Below, piece by piece: positions 15,995 to 27,165 of a DNA stretch of 61,400 bases. The translations under genes and the position numbers were made by a program. The notes beneath the pieces were generated by a model. It had not been told where the DNA came from and made no database searches. It saw only the letters and a program-made list of their open reading frames with translations. Each line of letters opens with the position of its first letter. Position 1 is the first letter of the stretch. The DNA comes from Actinomycetota bacterium (GTDB lineage Bacteria; Actinomycetota; Rubrobacteria; Rubrobacterales; Rubrobacteraceae): positions 1 through 61,400 of the forward strand of contig SIRX01000146.1 in the NCBI GenBank assembly GCA_004563715.1, read 5' to 3'.

Positions 15995-17488
15995 ATGAAG
16001 CGGAGCATCTTCTCTCTGCGGCGGCTGCGCTGGAAGCTGACGTTCAGCTACACGCTGGTCACGGTCGTGGCGTTGTTAGCCCTGGAGCTGTTGCTGGTGG
16101 CCGCCCTGATCGGCTTTCTCAACTCGCCGCTGTTGCCGCGTCTTATCGCCCAGCAAATAAGGGACGAAGGCGCGCCGCGGCTGGAGGAGCCGCTAAACCA
16201 GACGCCGCCCGACGTCGAAGTCCTGCGGGAAGAGCTGAACTGGCTGGCCGAGGGTTCGGACGTGCGGGGGGCGGATCAGGCCCCGCGGCAAGAGGATGGC
16301 ATCGGGGTCCGGGTCAGCCCAGACGAGGGCACCCTGTTCGTGCTGGACGACCAGCGCCGCCTGCTGGTCTCGGTGCCCGAGCTGGAAGACTTCCCCGAGG
16401 GGGAACGCTTTGAGGCCGCCCGCATCCCTGGTCTGGAACCGCTGCTGGATAAAGGCTACAGCGGCGTGGAGAACTCCGGCGAGCTCTCGTCCAACACCCC
16501 GGAGCGCCGGGTGCTCACCGTCACGCCGATACAGGGCGAGGGCGGCGAGGTAGCCGGGTTGCTCGTGGGAACCCTGCGGATGCCCAACCTCACGGGGCCG
16601 CTCCTGATAGCGGTGGGCGTCAGCGCGATCGCGCTCACCATACCGGCGGCCATCCTGGGCACGCTCTTCGGCTTCGTGACGGCCTGGGGCCTAACCCGGC
16701 GGCTCCAGCGGCTCGCCCGCGCCGCCCGATCCTGGAGCCGGGGCGACTTCTCGGCGCAGGTCCGGGACCGCTCCAGAGACGAGCTCGGCCAGCTCTCGCG
16801 GGAGCTGAACAGCATGGCCGAGGACCTGGAGGCCCTGATGCAGGCCCGCGGGGAGCTGGCTACCATGGAGGCCCGTAACCGCTTTGCCCGCGACCTGCAC
16901 GACTCGGTCAAACAACAGGTGTTCGCCACGTCGCTGCAGATCGCCACGGCCCGGTCCCTCCTCCGGCGCGACGAGGAGGCCGCCGAGGAGCACCTAGCCC
17001 AGGCCGGCGAACTGGTGCGCCAGGCGCAGAAGGAGCTGAACGTCCTGATCCACGAGATGCGCCCGGCGGCGCTGGAGGGCCGGGGTCTGCCGAAGGCGTT
17101 GCAGGAGTACGCCGCCAAGTGGTCGGAGGGGGCCGAGATCCCCGCCGAGGTCCACGTTCGGGGCGAGCGGGAGGTGCCGCTGGAGATCGAGCAGGCCGTG
17201 TTCCGCGTCGCCCAGGAAGCCCTGGCGAACGCCGCCAAGCACAGCAAGGCAGAAAGCGTGGAGGTGGACCTGATCTACACCCCCGACGACCTGACGCTCC
17301 GCGTCGCCGACGACGGCCGCGGCTTCGAGCCCGCCGAGAACCCCGGGGAGGGCTTCGGCCTGCAGAGCATGCGCGAGCGGGCGCTCAGGCTCGGCGGCCG
17401 CGTGGGCGTAGACAGCGCGCCGGGCAAGGGCACCCGCATAACCTGCACCGTTCCGCTCACAAAAGCTGTGGCCGAAGAAAGGAACTGA
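15995..17488 (+). CDS. NarL-family sensor histidine kinase
   Basis: A 497-residue membrane sensor. The first membrane helix is at about 15-45, the extracytoplasmic sensing region at about 46-200, and the second helix (SAIALTIPAAILGTLFGFVTAW) at about 208-232. A HAMP region and coiled linker follow to about 285. The HisKA_3 dimerisation box has phospho-acceptor His302 in RFARDLHDSVKQQVFA, and the C-terminal HATPase domain has the N-box AQEALANAAKHSKA and DDGRGFEP/GFGLQSMRERA glycine boxes. It partners with the response regulator that starts 5 bp downstream. The signal is unknown; the adjacent ABC exporter suggests envelope stress or antimicrobial sensing, as in similar gene neighbourhoods. Confidence 0.93.
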   Translation: MKRSIFSLRRLRWKLTFSYTLVTVVALLALELLLVAALIGFLNSPLLPRLIAQQIRDEGAPRLEEPLNQTPPDVEVLREELNWLAEGSDVRGADQAPRQEDGIGVRVSPDEGTLFVLDDQRRLLVSVPELEDFPEGERFEAARIPGLEPLLDKGYSGVENSGELSSNTPERRVLTVTPIQGEGGEVAGLLVGTLRMPNLTGPLLIAVGVSAIALTIPAAILGTLFGFVTAWGLTRRLQRLARAARSWSRGDFSAQVRDRSRDELGQLSRELNSMAEDLEALMQARGELATMEARNRFARDLHDSVKQQVFATSLQIATARSLLRRDEEAAEEHLAQAGELVRQAQKELNVLIHEMRPAALEGRGLPKALQEYAAKWSEGAEIPAEVHVRGEREVPLEIEQAVFRVAQEALANAAKHSKAESVEVDLIYTPDDLTLRVADDGRGFEPAENPGEGFGLQSMRERALRLGGRVGVDSAPGKGTRITCTVPLTKAVAEERN

Positions 17489-17493
17489 AAGTC

Positions 17494-18156
17494 GTGGAGA
17501 AGACCGGCGACCAGATAACCGTCCTCCTGGTGGACGACCACGCGCTCGTGCGCCAGGGGGTGCGGGCGTTCCTCGAAACGCAGCCGGACATCACCGTCGT
17601 CGCCGAGGCGGGCGACGGTGAGGAAGCCGTCCGGTGCGCCGCCGAGTACGCCCCAGACGTGGCGCTGATGGACCTGATCATGCCCGGCATGGACGGCGTG
17701 GAGGCCACCCGCCGCCTGACCGCACGCTCCCCGCGCACGAACGTCGTGATGCTCACGAGCTACCACGATGACGAGCACGTCTTCCCCGCTATAAGGGCCG
17801 GGGCGCTCTCCTACGTGCTGAAGGAGATCGGCCCCGAAGAGCTGGCCGACGCGGTCCGCAAGGCCGCCGCCGGGGAGGCGGTGCTGCACCCGCGGGTGGC
17901 GGCCCGCGTCGTGCGGGAGCTGCACGGCGCCCGGCGCGACGCGCCCAACGTCTTCCACGAGCTCTCCGACCGGGAGATGGAGGTGCTCAAGCTCATAGCC
18001 GAGGGGTTGGGCAACGCCGAGATCGCGCAGCGCCTCTACCTGAGCGAGAAGACCGTCAAGAGCCACGTCTCCAATATCCTCGGCAAGCTGCACCTGGCCG
18101 ACCGGACCCAGGCCGCCGTCTACGCCTGGCGCGAGGGCGTAGTCCGCCGCGGCTGA
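17494..18156 (+). CDS. NarL/LuxR-family response regulator
   Basis: A 220-residue transcription regulator. The receiver domain (about 8-125) has the phosphorylation site Asp60 in ALMDLIMPG, acidic pocket VDDHALVR, conserved LTSY and the K of YVLKEIG. The LuxR-type HTH (about 152-215) reads LSDREMEVLKLIAEGLGNAEIAQ and then LSEKTVKSHVSNIL. GTG 17494 has AAAGGAA 9 nt upstream and starts just after the kinase stop, so the pair is one operon. The target could include the preceding ABC operon; no shared binding site was identified. Confidence 0.94.
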   Translation: MEKTGDQITVLLVDDHALVRQGVRAFLETQPDITVVAEAGDGEEAVRCAAEYAPDVALMDLIMPGMDGVEATRRLTARSPRTNVVMLTSYHDDEHVFPAIRAGALSYVLKEIGPEELADAVRKAAAGEAVLHPRVAARVVRELHGARRDAPNVFHELSDREMEVLKLIAEGLGNAEIAQRLYLSEKTVKSHVSNILGKLHLADRTQAAVYAWREGVVRRG

Positions 18157-18253
18157 GACGAGCAAGCGAAGCTCGCGTGTTGCTACGAGTTCTGGTGTCT
18201 CCTCCAAAGATCGTTCGTGGTGCTCGGTTCGAAAAAACAAACCAGGAACGACC

Positions 18254-18259
18254 TAGAGT
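18254..18259 (+). promoter_or_regulatory. -10 element TAGAGT, probable leaderless start
   Basis: TAGAGT followed by 6 nt (GTACTC) and then the ATG of the hydrolase gene at 18266, with no Shine-Dalgarno sequence. The spacing is identical to that at 15983. Confidence 0.5.
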
Positions 18260-18265
18260 GTACTC

Positions 18266-18901
18266 ATGAGTCGTGGTCGAGAAAGCTTTCAGTATCGCTT
18301 TTTGGCGGGAGAACGTAGCGGAATGCTCCTGACGCTCTTGCTGCTGCACGGTACGGGAGGCGACGAGAACTATATGATCCCTCTGGGCCGCGCGCTGTCT
18401 GGAGAAGCGGCGCTGCTGAGCCCGCGGGGCACGGTAGTAGATGCCGGGAAGGTGCGCTTTTTCCGTCGGTTAGCAGACGGAGCGTCCGACCTGGAAGATC
18501 TAAAGGAGCGTACACACCAGCTGGCAGATTTCATAGAGCGGGTTGCGGTAACGCACGGATTTGAGCCGGCCAGGCTCTTCGCCGTTGGCCTCTCGAACGG
18601 GGCTGACATAGCGGCGAGCTTGCTGCTCTCGAGGCCAGGGCTTTTGCGGGGCGCGATCCTCTTCAGGCCGATGGTGGTGCCGAGGCCGCAGGTGTTGCCG
18701 GATCTCTCCAGCCTTCCAGTCCTCATATCCGCCGGGATCACGGACCCGACCTCGAAAAAGGAGCGGGCCCATCAACTCGCGCGCGTCCTCGACGAGGCCG
18801 GGGCAGAGGTCTGCTTCCGTTGCTGGCGGGCGGGTCATGATTTGAAGCTGGCCGAGATAAAACAGGCCCGCGAATGGCTCTCCGGGCGGACAAGGGTCTG
18901 A
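18266..18901 (+). CDS. Alpha/beta hydrolase, phospholipase/carboxylesterase type
   Basis: A 211-residue cytoplasmic esterase. The oxyanion segment LLLHGTGGDENYMIPL is near residue 25; the nucleophile Ser110 lies in VGLSNGADIAAS (GxSxG elbow). The acid is in ISAGITDPTS and the general-base His in RAGHDLKL. Length and motif order match the small carboxylesterases that hydrolyse acyl esters; the natural substrate is unknown. It lacks a signal peptide. It is monocistronic, with a leaderless-looking promoter immediately upstream. Confidence 0.88.
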   Translation: MSRGRESFQYRFLAGERSGMLLTLLLLHGTGGDENYMIPLGRALSGEAALLSPRGTVVDAGKVRFFRRLADGASDLEDLKERTHQLADFIERVAVTHGFEPARLFAVGLSNGADIAASLLLSRPGLLRGAILFRPMVVPRPQVLPDLSSLPVLISAGITDPTSKKERAHQLARVLDEAGAEVCFRCWRAGHDLKLAEIKQAREWLSGRTRV

Positions 18902-19010
18902 TTTCAACGTCAGGAGCCGGCGACAGGCTGCAGCGATCGAAGAAAGAAGAAAGCGGAGAAGCTTCAATACTTCCGACCCTCGGTAGGAGCGAAACAAACG
19001 AGCGCAAGCG

Positions 19011-19039
19011 TTTACGCAAAACTTGCTCAACGTTACAAT
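19011..19039 (+). promoter_or_regulatory. Promoter upstream of the dicarboxylate symporter
   Basis: TTTACG (19011-19016) and TACAAT (19034-19039) with an optimal 17-bp spacer, about 155 bp before the symporter start. The long leader (to 19193) has no obvious riboswitch. The rest of the 18902-19193 gap shows no other feature to me. Confidence 0.5.
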
Positions 19040-19193
19040 AGCCACAAGCGGGCCTGGAAGAGAAGAGGAGGGAGTAGGCCTATAAGACGAGCATTGCCCC
19101 CGGCGGTTCCGAACTCCTGACCGGACAGCTCCACGTATTCTCTAAACGGCAGGACGTATCCGGCAAGACACATCAGGCAAAGGAGACTAGAGG

Positions 19194-20456
19194 ATGGCCC
19201 CTGAGTCAAGCAGGTCTTGGTGGCGGAGGTATTTAGAGTTTCCCCTCATCTGGAAGTTCGCTATCGCCCTGGTGCTGGGGGCCGTAGCCGGGTTGGTCGT
19301 GGGGCCGCCCATCACGGTGGTAGAGCCTCTGGGAGACTTGTTCTTGCGGCTCTTGCAGATGTTGATCGTGCCGATCGTCCTGTTCACGCTGGTCGTCGGG
19401 GTCTCCTCGATCGGCCCGGCGCAGTTCGGGAGGGTCGGCGTCAAGGTTCTGGGCTTCTACGTGGTCACGTCGGTCGTCGCCATAACGGTCGGCCTGTTCA
19501 TCGCCCTGGCCGTCCAACCTGGAGCAGGGCTGAGTATACCGGAAGGAGCGGGCGAGGAGCCGGAAGAGGCGCCGCCGGTAAGCGAGACGCTGCTCAACAT
19601 CGTCCCCGAAAACCCCATAGAGGCGATGGCCGAGGGTAACGTGCTGGCCGTGATCTTCTTCGCCGTGGTGGTCGGTATAGCGCTGGGCGTTATGCAGCAG
19701 AGCGACAGCGAGCGGTTGCGCGAGTTGAGCCAGCTCACCCGGCGTCTGTTCGAGGCGGGGACCGAGGTCATATTCCTCGTCGTGCGGGGCGTGCTCGAGT
19801 ACGCTCCCATAGGCATCTTCGCCCTGATCGCGGTTACGCTGGCGGAGACGGGCGTCTCGGCCCTCGTGCCCCTGGCGAAGCTGACGGGGGTCGTGTACGG
19901 GGGCATAGCGCTCCAGATCGGCTTCTACGCCCTGGTGCTCGCGCTGTTCGGCGCCAACCTCTGGCAGTTCTTCAGTATGGCGAAAGAGCCTATGGCAACG
20001 GCGTTCGTCACGCGCTCCAGCGGCGGGACGCTCCCCGTGAGCGAACAGGCTGCGGAAAAGATGGGCATCAACGAGGGAGTCTACAGCTTCTCCTTGCCGC
20101 TGGGGGCGACCGTCAACATGGATGGCACCGCGCTCTACGTCGGTGCCTCGGTAGTCTTCGTGGCGAACGTGGCGGGCGTCGACCTGAGCCTCGGACAGCT
20201 CCTCGGGGTCGTCCTGGTGGGCGTGCTGGCCTCCATCGGCACGGCGGGCGTGCCGGGCGCCGGGCTCATCATGCTGTCGCTCGCGATAAGCCAGGCGGGG
20301 CTCCCCTTTGCCGCCGTGGCGCTGGTAGCCGGGATCGACGCCATCCTGGACATGGCGCGGACCATGTGCAACGTGACCGGAGACCTCACCGGGACCCGGG
20401 TGATCGCGCAGACGGAGGAGGGCATGCTGGAGGAGCCAGAGGCCTCCGCCGCGTAG
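19194..20456 (+). CDS. Dicarboxylate/amino acid:cation symporter (DAACS family)
   Basis: A 420-residue inner-membrane secondary transporter that imports C4-dicarboxylates, glutamate or aspartate with H+ or Na+. It shows eight helices plus two re-entrant loops. Family signatures are LQMLIVPIVLFTLVVG, the serine-rich first hairpin TRSSGGTLPVSE, and the substrate/cation motif SFSLPLGATVNMDGTALY; DMARTMCNVTGD matches the conserved last helix. Start ATG 19194 lies behind AAAGGAG. It stands just before an aconitase gene, which would fit import of TCA intermediates (inference). Confidence 0.93.
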   Translation: MAPESSRSWWRRYLEFPLIWKFAIALVLGAVAGLVVGPPITVVEPLGDLFLRLLQMLIVPIVLFTLVVGVSSIGPAQFGRVGVKVLGFYVVTSVVAITVGLFIALAVQPGAGLSIPEGAGEEPEEAPPVSETLLNIVPENPIEAMAEGNVLAVIFFAVVVGIALGVMQQSDSERLRELSQLTRRLFEAGTEVIFLVVRGVLEYAPIGIFALIAVTLAETGVSALVPLAKLTGVVYGGIALQIGFYALVLALFGANLWQFFSMAKEPMATAFVTRSSGGTLPVSEQAAEKMGINEGVYSFSLPLGATVNMDGTALYVGASVVFVANVAGVDLSLGQLLGVVLVGVLASIGTAGVPGAGLIMLSLAISQAGLPFAAVALVAGIDAILDMARTMCNVTGDLTGTRVIAQTEEGMLEEPEASAA

Positions 20457-20533
20457 GCATCAAGGGCGCCAACGGGTTCGTCAGTCGTGGCTGGTGATCA
20501 GGCTATCCGTCGGGTAAAACCGGCCGGATCATC

Positions 20534-20539
20534 TATAAT
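20534..20539 (+). promoter_or_regulatory. -10 element TATAAT for acnA
   Basis: A perfect TATAAT 47 bp before the acnA ATG. No clear -35 at the right distance was found. Confidence 0.45.
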
Positions 20540-20586
20540 CCACCCAGGGACGCGTACCGGATTCCAGAGAAGAGGGTGCAGAGAAC

Positions 20587-23496
<2,910 letters not shown>

Positions 23497-23521
23497 AACA
23501 AAGTCTGGAGGGGAGGAGCCC

Positions 23522-24472
23522 GTGAAGGTACTCGTCACCCGCGAGATCCCCGAGGCCGGGCTCCGCCGCCTCGAAGGCTTCGACGTGACCGTTCTTTCCG
23601 AGGAGCCGCCGGAGAGAGCAGACCTCCTCGAAGCCGTCCGCGGCGCCCACGGCATCCTCTCGGTCCTCACCGAGAAGATAGACGCCGAGGTCCTGGACGC
23701 CGCTGGCGAGGACCTCGAGGTCGTAGCCAACATGGCCGTCGGCTACGACAACATAGACGTAGAGGCCGCGGAGGAGCGCGGCGTGGCCGTCACCAACACC
23801 CCCGGCGTCCTGGACGAGACCACCGCCGACACCGCCTTTATGCTGCTGCTCGCCGCCGCCCGGCGTCTCGGCGAGGGCGAGCGTCTCATCCGCTCCGGCA
23901 ACTGGCACGCCTGGGGGCCCAAGCAACTCACCGGCCCCGACGTGTGGGGCAAGACTTTGGGCATAATCGGCTTCGGCCGCATCGGGCAGGCCGTCGCCTG
24001 GCGGGCGAAGGGTTTCGGCATGGAGGTCCTGTACACCGCCCGCTCCCGCAAGGAAGACGCCGAGAGAGAGCTGGACGCGAAGCTCCGGGACCTGGACGAC
24101 CTGCTCCGGGAGAGCGACTTCGTCTCCATCCACACCCCGCTGACCGACGAGACCCATCACCTCATAGGTGAGAAGGAGTTCTCCCTCATGAAGCCCACCG
24201 CCGTCCTCGTCAACACCTCGCGCGGCCCCGTGGTGGACGAGGCGGCCCTGGCGGAAGCCCTCGCGCAGAAGCGCATCTTCGCCGCCGGCCTCGACGTGTA
24301 CGAGGAGGAGCCGAAGGTCCACTCGAAGTTCCTTGAACTCGAAAACGTCGTCCTCGCGCCGCACATCGGCAGCGCCTCCATCGAGACCCGCAACCGGATG
24401 GCGGAGATTGCGGCGCAGAACCTGCGGGCGGTGCTGGAGGGTAGGGAGCCGGAGAACCCGGTAGAAGGCTAG
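23522..24472 (+). CDS. D-isomer-specific 2-hydroxyacid dehydrogenase (glyoxylate/hydroxypyruvate reductase type)
   Basis: A 316-residue NAD(P)H-dependent reductase of 2-ketoacids. The Rossmann motif is GIIGFGRIGQAVAWRAKGFGM (about residue 143), followed by Y-T-A-R-S, so the residue after the second strand favours NADP (an Arg/Ser rather than Asp). The catalytic Arg is in NTSRGPVVDEAAL, Glu in GLDVYEEEP and His in LAPHIGSAS. The family signature GYDNIDVEAA is present. GTG 23522 lies behind GGAGGGGAGGAG, 25 bp after acnA, so co-transcription with acnA is likely. Glyoxylate reduction beside aconitase would suit glyoxylate/photorespiration-like metabolism; phosphoglycerate dehydrogenase is an alternative. 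Confidence 0.88.
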   Translation: MKVLVTREIPEAGLRRLEGFDVTVLSEEPPERADLLEAVRGAHGILSVLTEKIDAEVLDAAGEDLEVVANMAVGYDNIDVEAAEERGVAVTNTPGVLDETTADTAFMLLLAAARRLGEGERLIRSGNWHAWGPKQLTGPDVWGKTLGIIGFGRIGQAVAWRAKGFGMEVLYTARSRKEDAERELDAKLRDLDDLLRESDFVSIHTPLTDETHHLIGEKEFSLMKPTAVLVNTSRGPVVDEAALAEALAQKRIFAAGLDVYEEEPKVHSKFLELENVVLAPHIGSASIETRNRMAEIAAQNLRAVLEGREPENPVEG

Positions 24473-24481
24473 GGAGGCCAT

Positions 24482-25270
24482 TTGACTACAGAGCACCGCG
24501 TCGCCCTCGTGACCGGCGCCGCCCGGGGTATCGGGCGCCGGATAGCCCTCACGCTAGCCGGACGCGGCTACGCGGTCATCGCGAACGACCTCGAAGCGCC
24601 GGAGGCTACCGTAGAAGAGCTGCGCCGGGCCGGAGCGCGAGCCCTTTCCGTGCCCGGCGACGTCTCGGACGAGGCTTCGGTGCGGGAGACGGTCCGCCGG
24701 GTGCTGGACGAGTTCGGGCGGGTGGACGTGCTGGTGAACAACGCCGGCATCAGCCTGCTACGGCCGGCCGAGGAGACCACCGCTGGCGAGTGGCGGCGGG
24801 TGTTGGAGATAAACCTTACCGGGCCGTTCCTCATGTGCCGGGAGTTCGGCAAGCTGATGCTGGAGCAGGGCTCGGGGAGCATCGTGAACGTCAGCTCGGT
24901 CGCCGGGCTTCTCGGCGTCGCGGACCGGGCGGCCTACAACGCGAGCAAACACGGCCTGATCGGCCTGACGCGCACCCTGGCCGCCGAGTGGGGCGGGCGG
25001 GGCGTCCGCTGCAACGCCGTGTGCCCCGGCTGGGTAAAAACCGAGATGGACGAGGAAGACCAGTCATCCGGCGGTTACACCGACGTGGACATCGAGGGCC
25101 GCACCCCTATGGGCCGCTTCGCGACGCCCGAAGACGTCGCCGCCGCCGTGGCTTTCCTGGCCGACCCGCGGCAGAGCGGCTACGTCAACGGCCACACCCT
25201 CTCCGTGGACGGCGGATGGTTCGCCGACGGGAGCTGGGAGAGCCTGCGCCACCGCAAGCAGTCTTACTGA
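24482..25270 (+). CDS. SDR-family oxidoreductase (classical)
   Basis: A 262-residue NAD(P)-dependent short-chain dehydrogenase. TGAARGIGRRIA is the cofactor motif, with NNAG, the catalytic Ser in SSVAGL, and YNASK containing Tyr and Lys. The C-terminal part follows the glucose-1-dehydrogenase/3-oxoacyl reductase pattern (PGWVKTEM, GRFATPEDVAAAVAFLAD, GHTLSVDGGW). An acid after the second beta strand (ANDLE) favours NAD. TTG 24482 has GGGAGG 5 nt upstream and starts 9 bp after the previous gene. The substrate is unknown. Confidence 0.9.
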   Translation: MTTEHRVALVTGAARGIGRRIALTLAGRGYAVIANDLEAPEATVEELRRAGARALSVPGDVSDEASVRETVRRVLDEFGRVDVLVNNAGISLLRPAEETTAGEWRRVLEINLTGPFLMCREFGKLMLEQGSGSIVNVSSVAGLLGVADRAAYNASKHGLIGLTRTLAAEWGGRGVRCNAVCPGWVKTEMDEEDQSSGGYTDVDIEGRTPMGRFATPEDVAAAVAFLADPRQSGYVNGHTLSVDGGWFADGSWESLRHRKQSY

Positions 25271-25309
25271 ATTGATGCTTTGATACGAAGCAGGGTCCGG
25301 GAGTTACTT

Positions 25310-25999
25310 CTAGGTCTGTCCGGTGTGCTCCCGGACGAAGACGGAGCTGGCGAGGGCTTCACCGAAGCTGTGTGACTCGCCGCCCTCGTCTTCGACGGTC
25401 GTCACGGAGTCCAGCTCTCTTACCTCCCGCACGGTCAGAAGCCGTCCAGGAACCAGCCCGCGCTCCCCGAGGTAGTCGAGTGCCGAGGCGTCTTCGTCGC
25501 TGACCTTGAAGATGCGGACCCGCTGGCCGGCCTGCGCCTCGCTGAGCGGGAACGAGACGTCCGGTTCCAGCACGCCCTCCGCCGTTGGTATGGGCTCCCC
25601 GTGCGGGTCCTGGTCCGGATGCCCGAGAAACTCCGCCAGCCGCTGGGTAAACGCGTCGGAGACGGCGTGCTCCAACCGCTCGGCCTCCTCGTGGACCTCC
25701 TCCCAGGAGTACCCGAGGTGCTCCAGCAGGAAAGTCTCGATCAGGCGGTGCCGCCGCACCAGCCGCAGCGCCTCCTCTCGCCCCCGCTCGGTCAACGACG
25801 CCCCCCGGTAACGCTCGTGTACCACGAGACCCTGCTCCTGCAAACGTCCCAGCATGTTCGTCACCGACGCTGGCGCCACTGAGAGCCGGACGGAGATCTC
25901 CTTGGTCGAGGCCGACCCCGTGCCCGCGATCGTCCATATGGCCTTTAGATAGTCGCCTATCGAGGAGGAGAGAGGTGCTGTCGGCGTGGAGTCCCGCAT
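25310..25999 (-). CDS. DtxR/MntR-family metal-dependent repressor
   Basis: A 229-residue regulator. Winged helix at about 10-75 (IGDYLKAIWTI, SVRLSVAPASVTNML, GLVVHERYRGASLTERG); dimerisation and metal-binding domain at about 76-140 (RRHRLIETFLLEHLGYSWEEVHEEAERLEHAVSD with the conserved His/Glu ligands). A C-terminal FeoA/SH3-like domain follows (about 150-225), ending in RELDSVTTVEDEGGE. It is divergently transcribed from the metal ABC importer and is its likely repressor. TAAGAT lies 9 nt before the ATG, suggesting another leaderless start. Metal specificity (Mn or Fe) is not decided by sequence. Confidence 0.9.
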   Translation of the reverse strand: MRDSTPTAPLSSSIGDYLKAIWTIAGTGSASTKEISVRLSVAPASVTNMLGRLQEQGLVVHERYRGASLTERGREEALRLVRRHRLIETFLLEHLGYSWEEVHEEAERLEHAVSDAFTQRLAEFLGHPDQDPHGEPIPTAEGVLEPDVSFPLSEAQAGQRVRIFKVSDEDASALDYLGERGLVPGRLLTVREVRELDSVTTVEDEGGESHSFGEALASSVFVREHTGQT

Positions 26000-26102
26000 G
26001 CCACCGGCATCTTAGCACACCGGCGCATCCAGCCCGCCCCAGACGTTTGGCCACCATGCGACGAAGCTCTTGGTGGTCCGAAAAACAAATTTGCATAAAG
26101 CC

Positions 26103-26132
26103 TTGACATAATTTAGGTTAAACTAATAATAT
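26103..26132 (+). promoter_or_regulatory. Promoter of the metal ABC operon with overlapping DtxR/MntR-type operator
   Basis: TTGACA (26103-26108) and TAATAT (26127-26132) with an 18-bp spacer form a strong promoter (TAATAA at 26124 is an alternative). Within the spacer, 26113-26126 reads TTAGGTTAAACTAA, an imperfect palindrome (12 of 14 positions symmetric) whose first eight bases equal the left half of the known DtxR/IdeR consensus TTAGGTTAG. A repressor bound there would block the polymerase. It is in the intergenic region shared with the DtxR-family gene. Confidence 0.72.
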
Positions 26133-26168
26133 GGGTTAACGAAGATCGCAAACGTGCGGAGGGAGACT

Positions 26169-27164
26169 ATGAGCTTCCGGTTGAAGAGCAAGTCGAAAAC
26201 TGGTTCAGAGGGTTCGAGGCGCTTTGGTTGGCGGCGCTGGCTGGCGGCGGGCCTCGTGGGGGCTCTGGCGGTGTTTCTGGTGGCGGGTTGCGGTGAGGGG
26301 CCGGGTGAGGCGGGGGCTGTCGAGGGAACGGTCGAGGCGACGACTACGACGACCATGATCACGGACCTGGTCGAGCAGGTCGGTGGTGAGCACGTGGAGG
26401 TCACCGGGCTGATGGGGCCGGGCGTGGACCCGCACACCTACCGGGCGAGCCAGAGCGACGTGGCGGCTCTGACGGAGGCGGACGTCGTCTTCTACAACGG
26501 GCTCTTCCTGGAGGGGCAGATGCAGGACCTCTTCGTGGACGTGGCCGAGCAGACCTCCACCGTCCGGGTAACGGAGGCGGTGCCCGAGGAGCGGCTCCTG
26601 GAGAGCGAGGATTACGAGGGGCAGTTCGACCCGCACGTCTGGTTCGACGTCTCGATGTGGCAGATGACCATAGACCCGGTCGTCGAGCAGCTCTCCGAGC
26701 TCAAGCCCGACGCTGCGGAGGACTTCGAGCGGCGCGGCGAGGAGTACCGGCAGGAGCTCGAGGAGCTCGACGCGGAGGTGCGGGAGAGGATCTCCTCCAT
26801 CCCCGAGGAGGACCGGATGCTCGTGACCGCTCACGACGCCTTCCGGTACTTCGGCGAAGCGTACGGCATGGAGGTCGTAGGCGTCGAGGGCATCAGCACC
26901 GAGGGCGAGGCCGGAGCCGGAGACATCCGGGAGGTCGTGGACTTCGTGGTCGAGAAGGAGGTGCCGGCCATCTTCGTCGAGGGCAGCGTGCCGCCGCAGA
27001 ACATAGAGGCCGTGCAGGCCGCTGCCCGGGACCGGGGCTGGGACGTGCAGGTCGCCGACGAGGAGCTCTACTCCGACGCCGGCGGCCCGGAGGGCAGTGG
27101 CGCCGAGACCTACACCGGCATGGTGCGGGCCAACGTAGAGACCATCGTGGAGGCGTTGTCGTAG
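26169..27164 (+). CDS. Metal (Mn/Zn) ABC transporter substrate-binding lipoprotein
   Basis: A 331-residue member of the TroA/PsaA/ZnuA cluster. N-terminal signal with lipobox LVAGC anchors it to the outer face of the membrane. Metal ligands by family alignment are His in GVDPHTY, His in QFDPHVWFD, Glu in VEGISTEGE and Asp in EELYSDAG; this His-His-Glu-Asp set is typical of Mn/Fe-type binding proteins, and there is no His-rich loop as in many ZnuA. ATG 26169 with GGAGGGAG upstream is preferred over GTG 26154. First gene of the four-gene operon. Confidence 0.92.
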   Translation: MSFRLKSKSKTGSEGSRRFGWRRWLAAGLVGALAVFLVAGCGEGPGEAGAVEGTVEATTTTTMITDLVEQVGGEHVEVTGLMGPGVDPHTYRASQSDVAALTEADVVFYNGLFLEGQMQDLFVDVAEQTSTVRVTEAVPEERLLESEDYEGQFDPHVWFDVSMWQMTIDPVVEQLSELKPDAAEDFERRGEEYRQELEELDAEVRERISSIPEEDRMLVTAHDAFRYFGEAYGMEVVGVEGISTEGEAGAGDIREVVDFVVEKEVPAIFVEGSVPPQNIEAVQAAARDRGWDVQVADEELYSDAGGPEGSGAETYTGMVRANVETIVEALS

Positions 27165-27165
27165 A

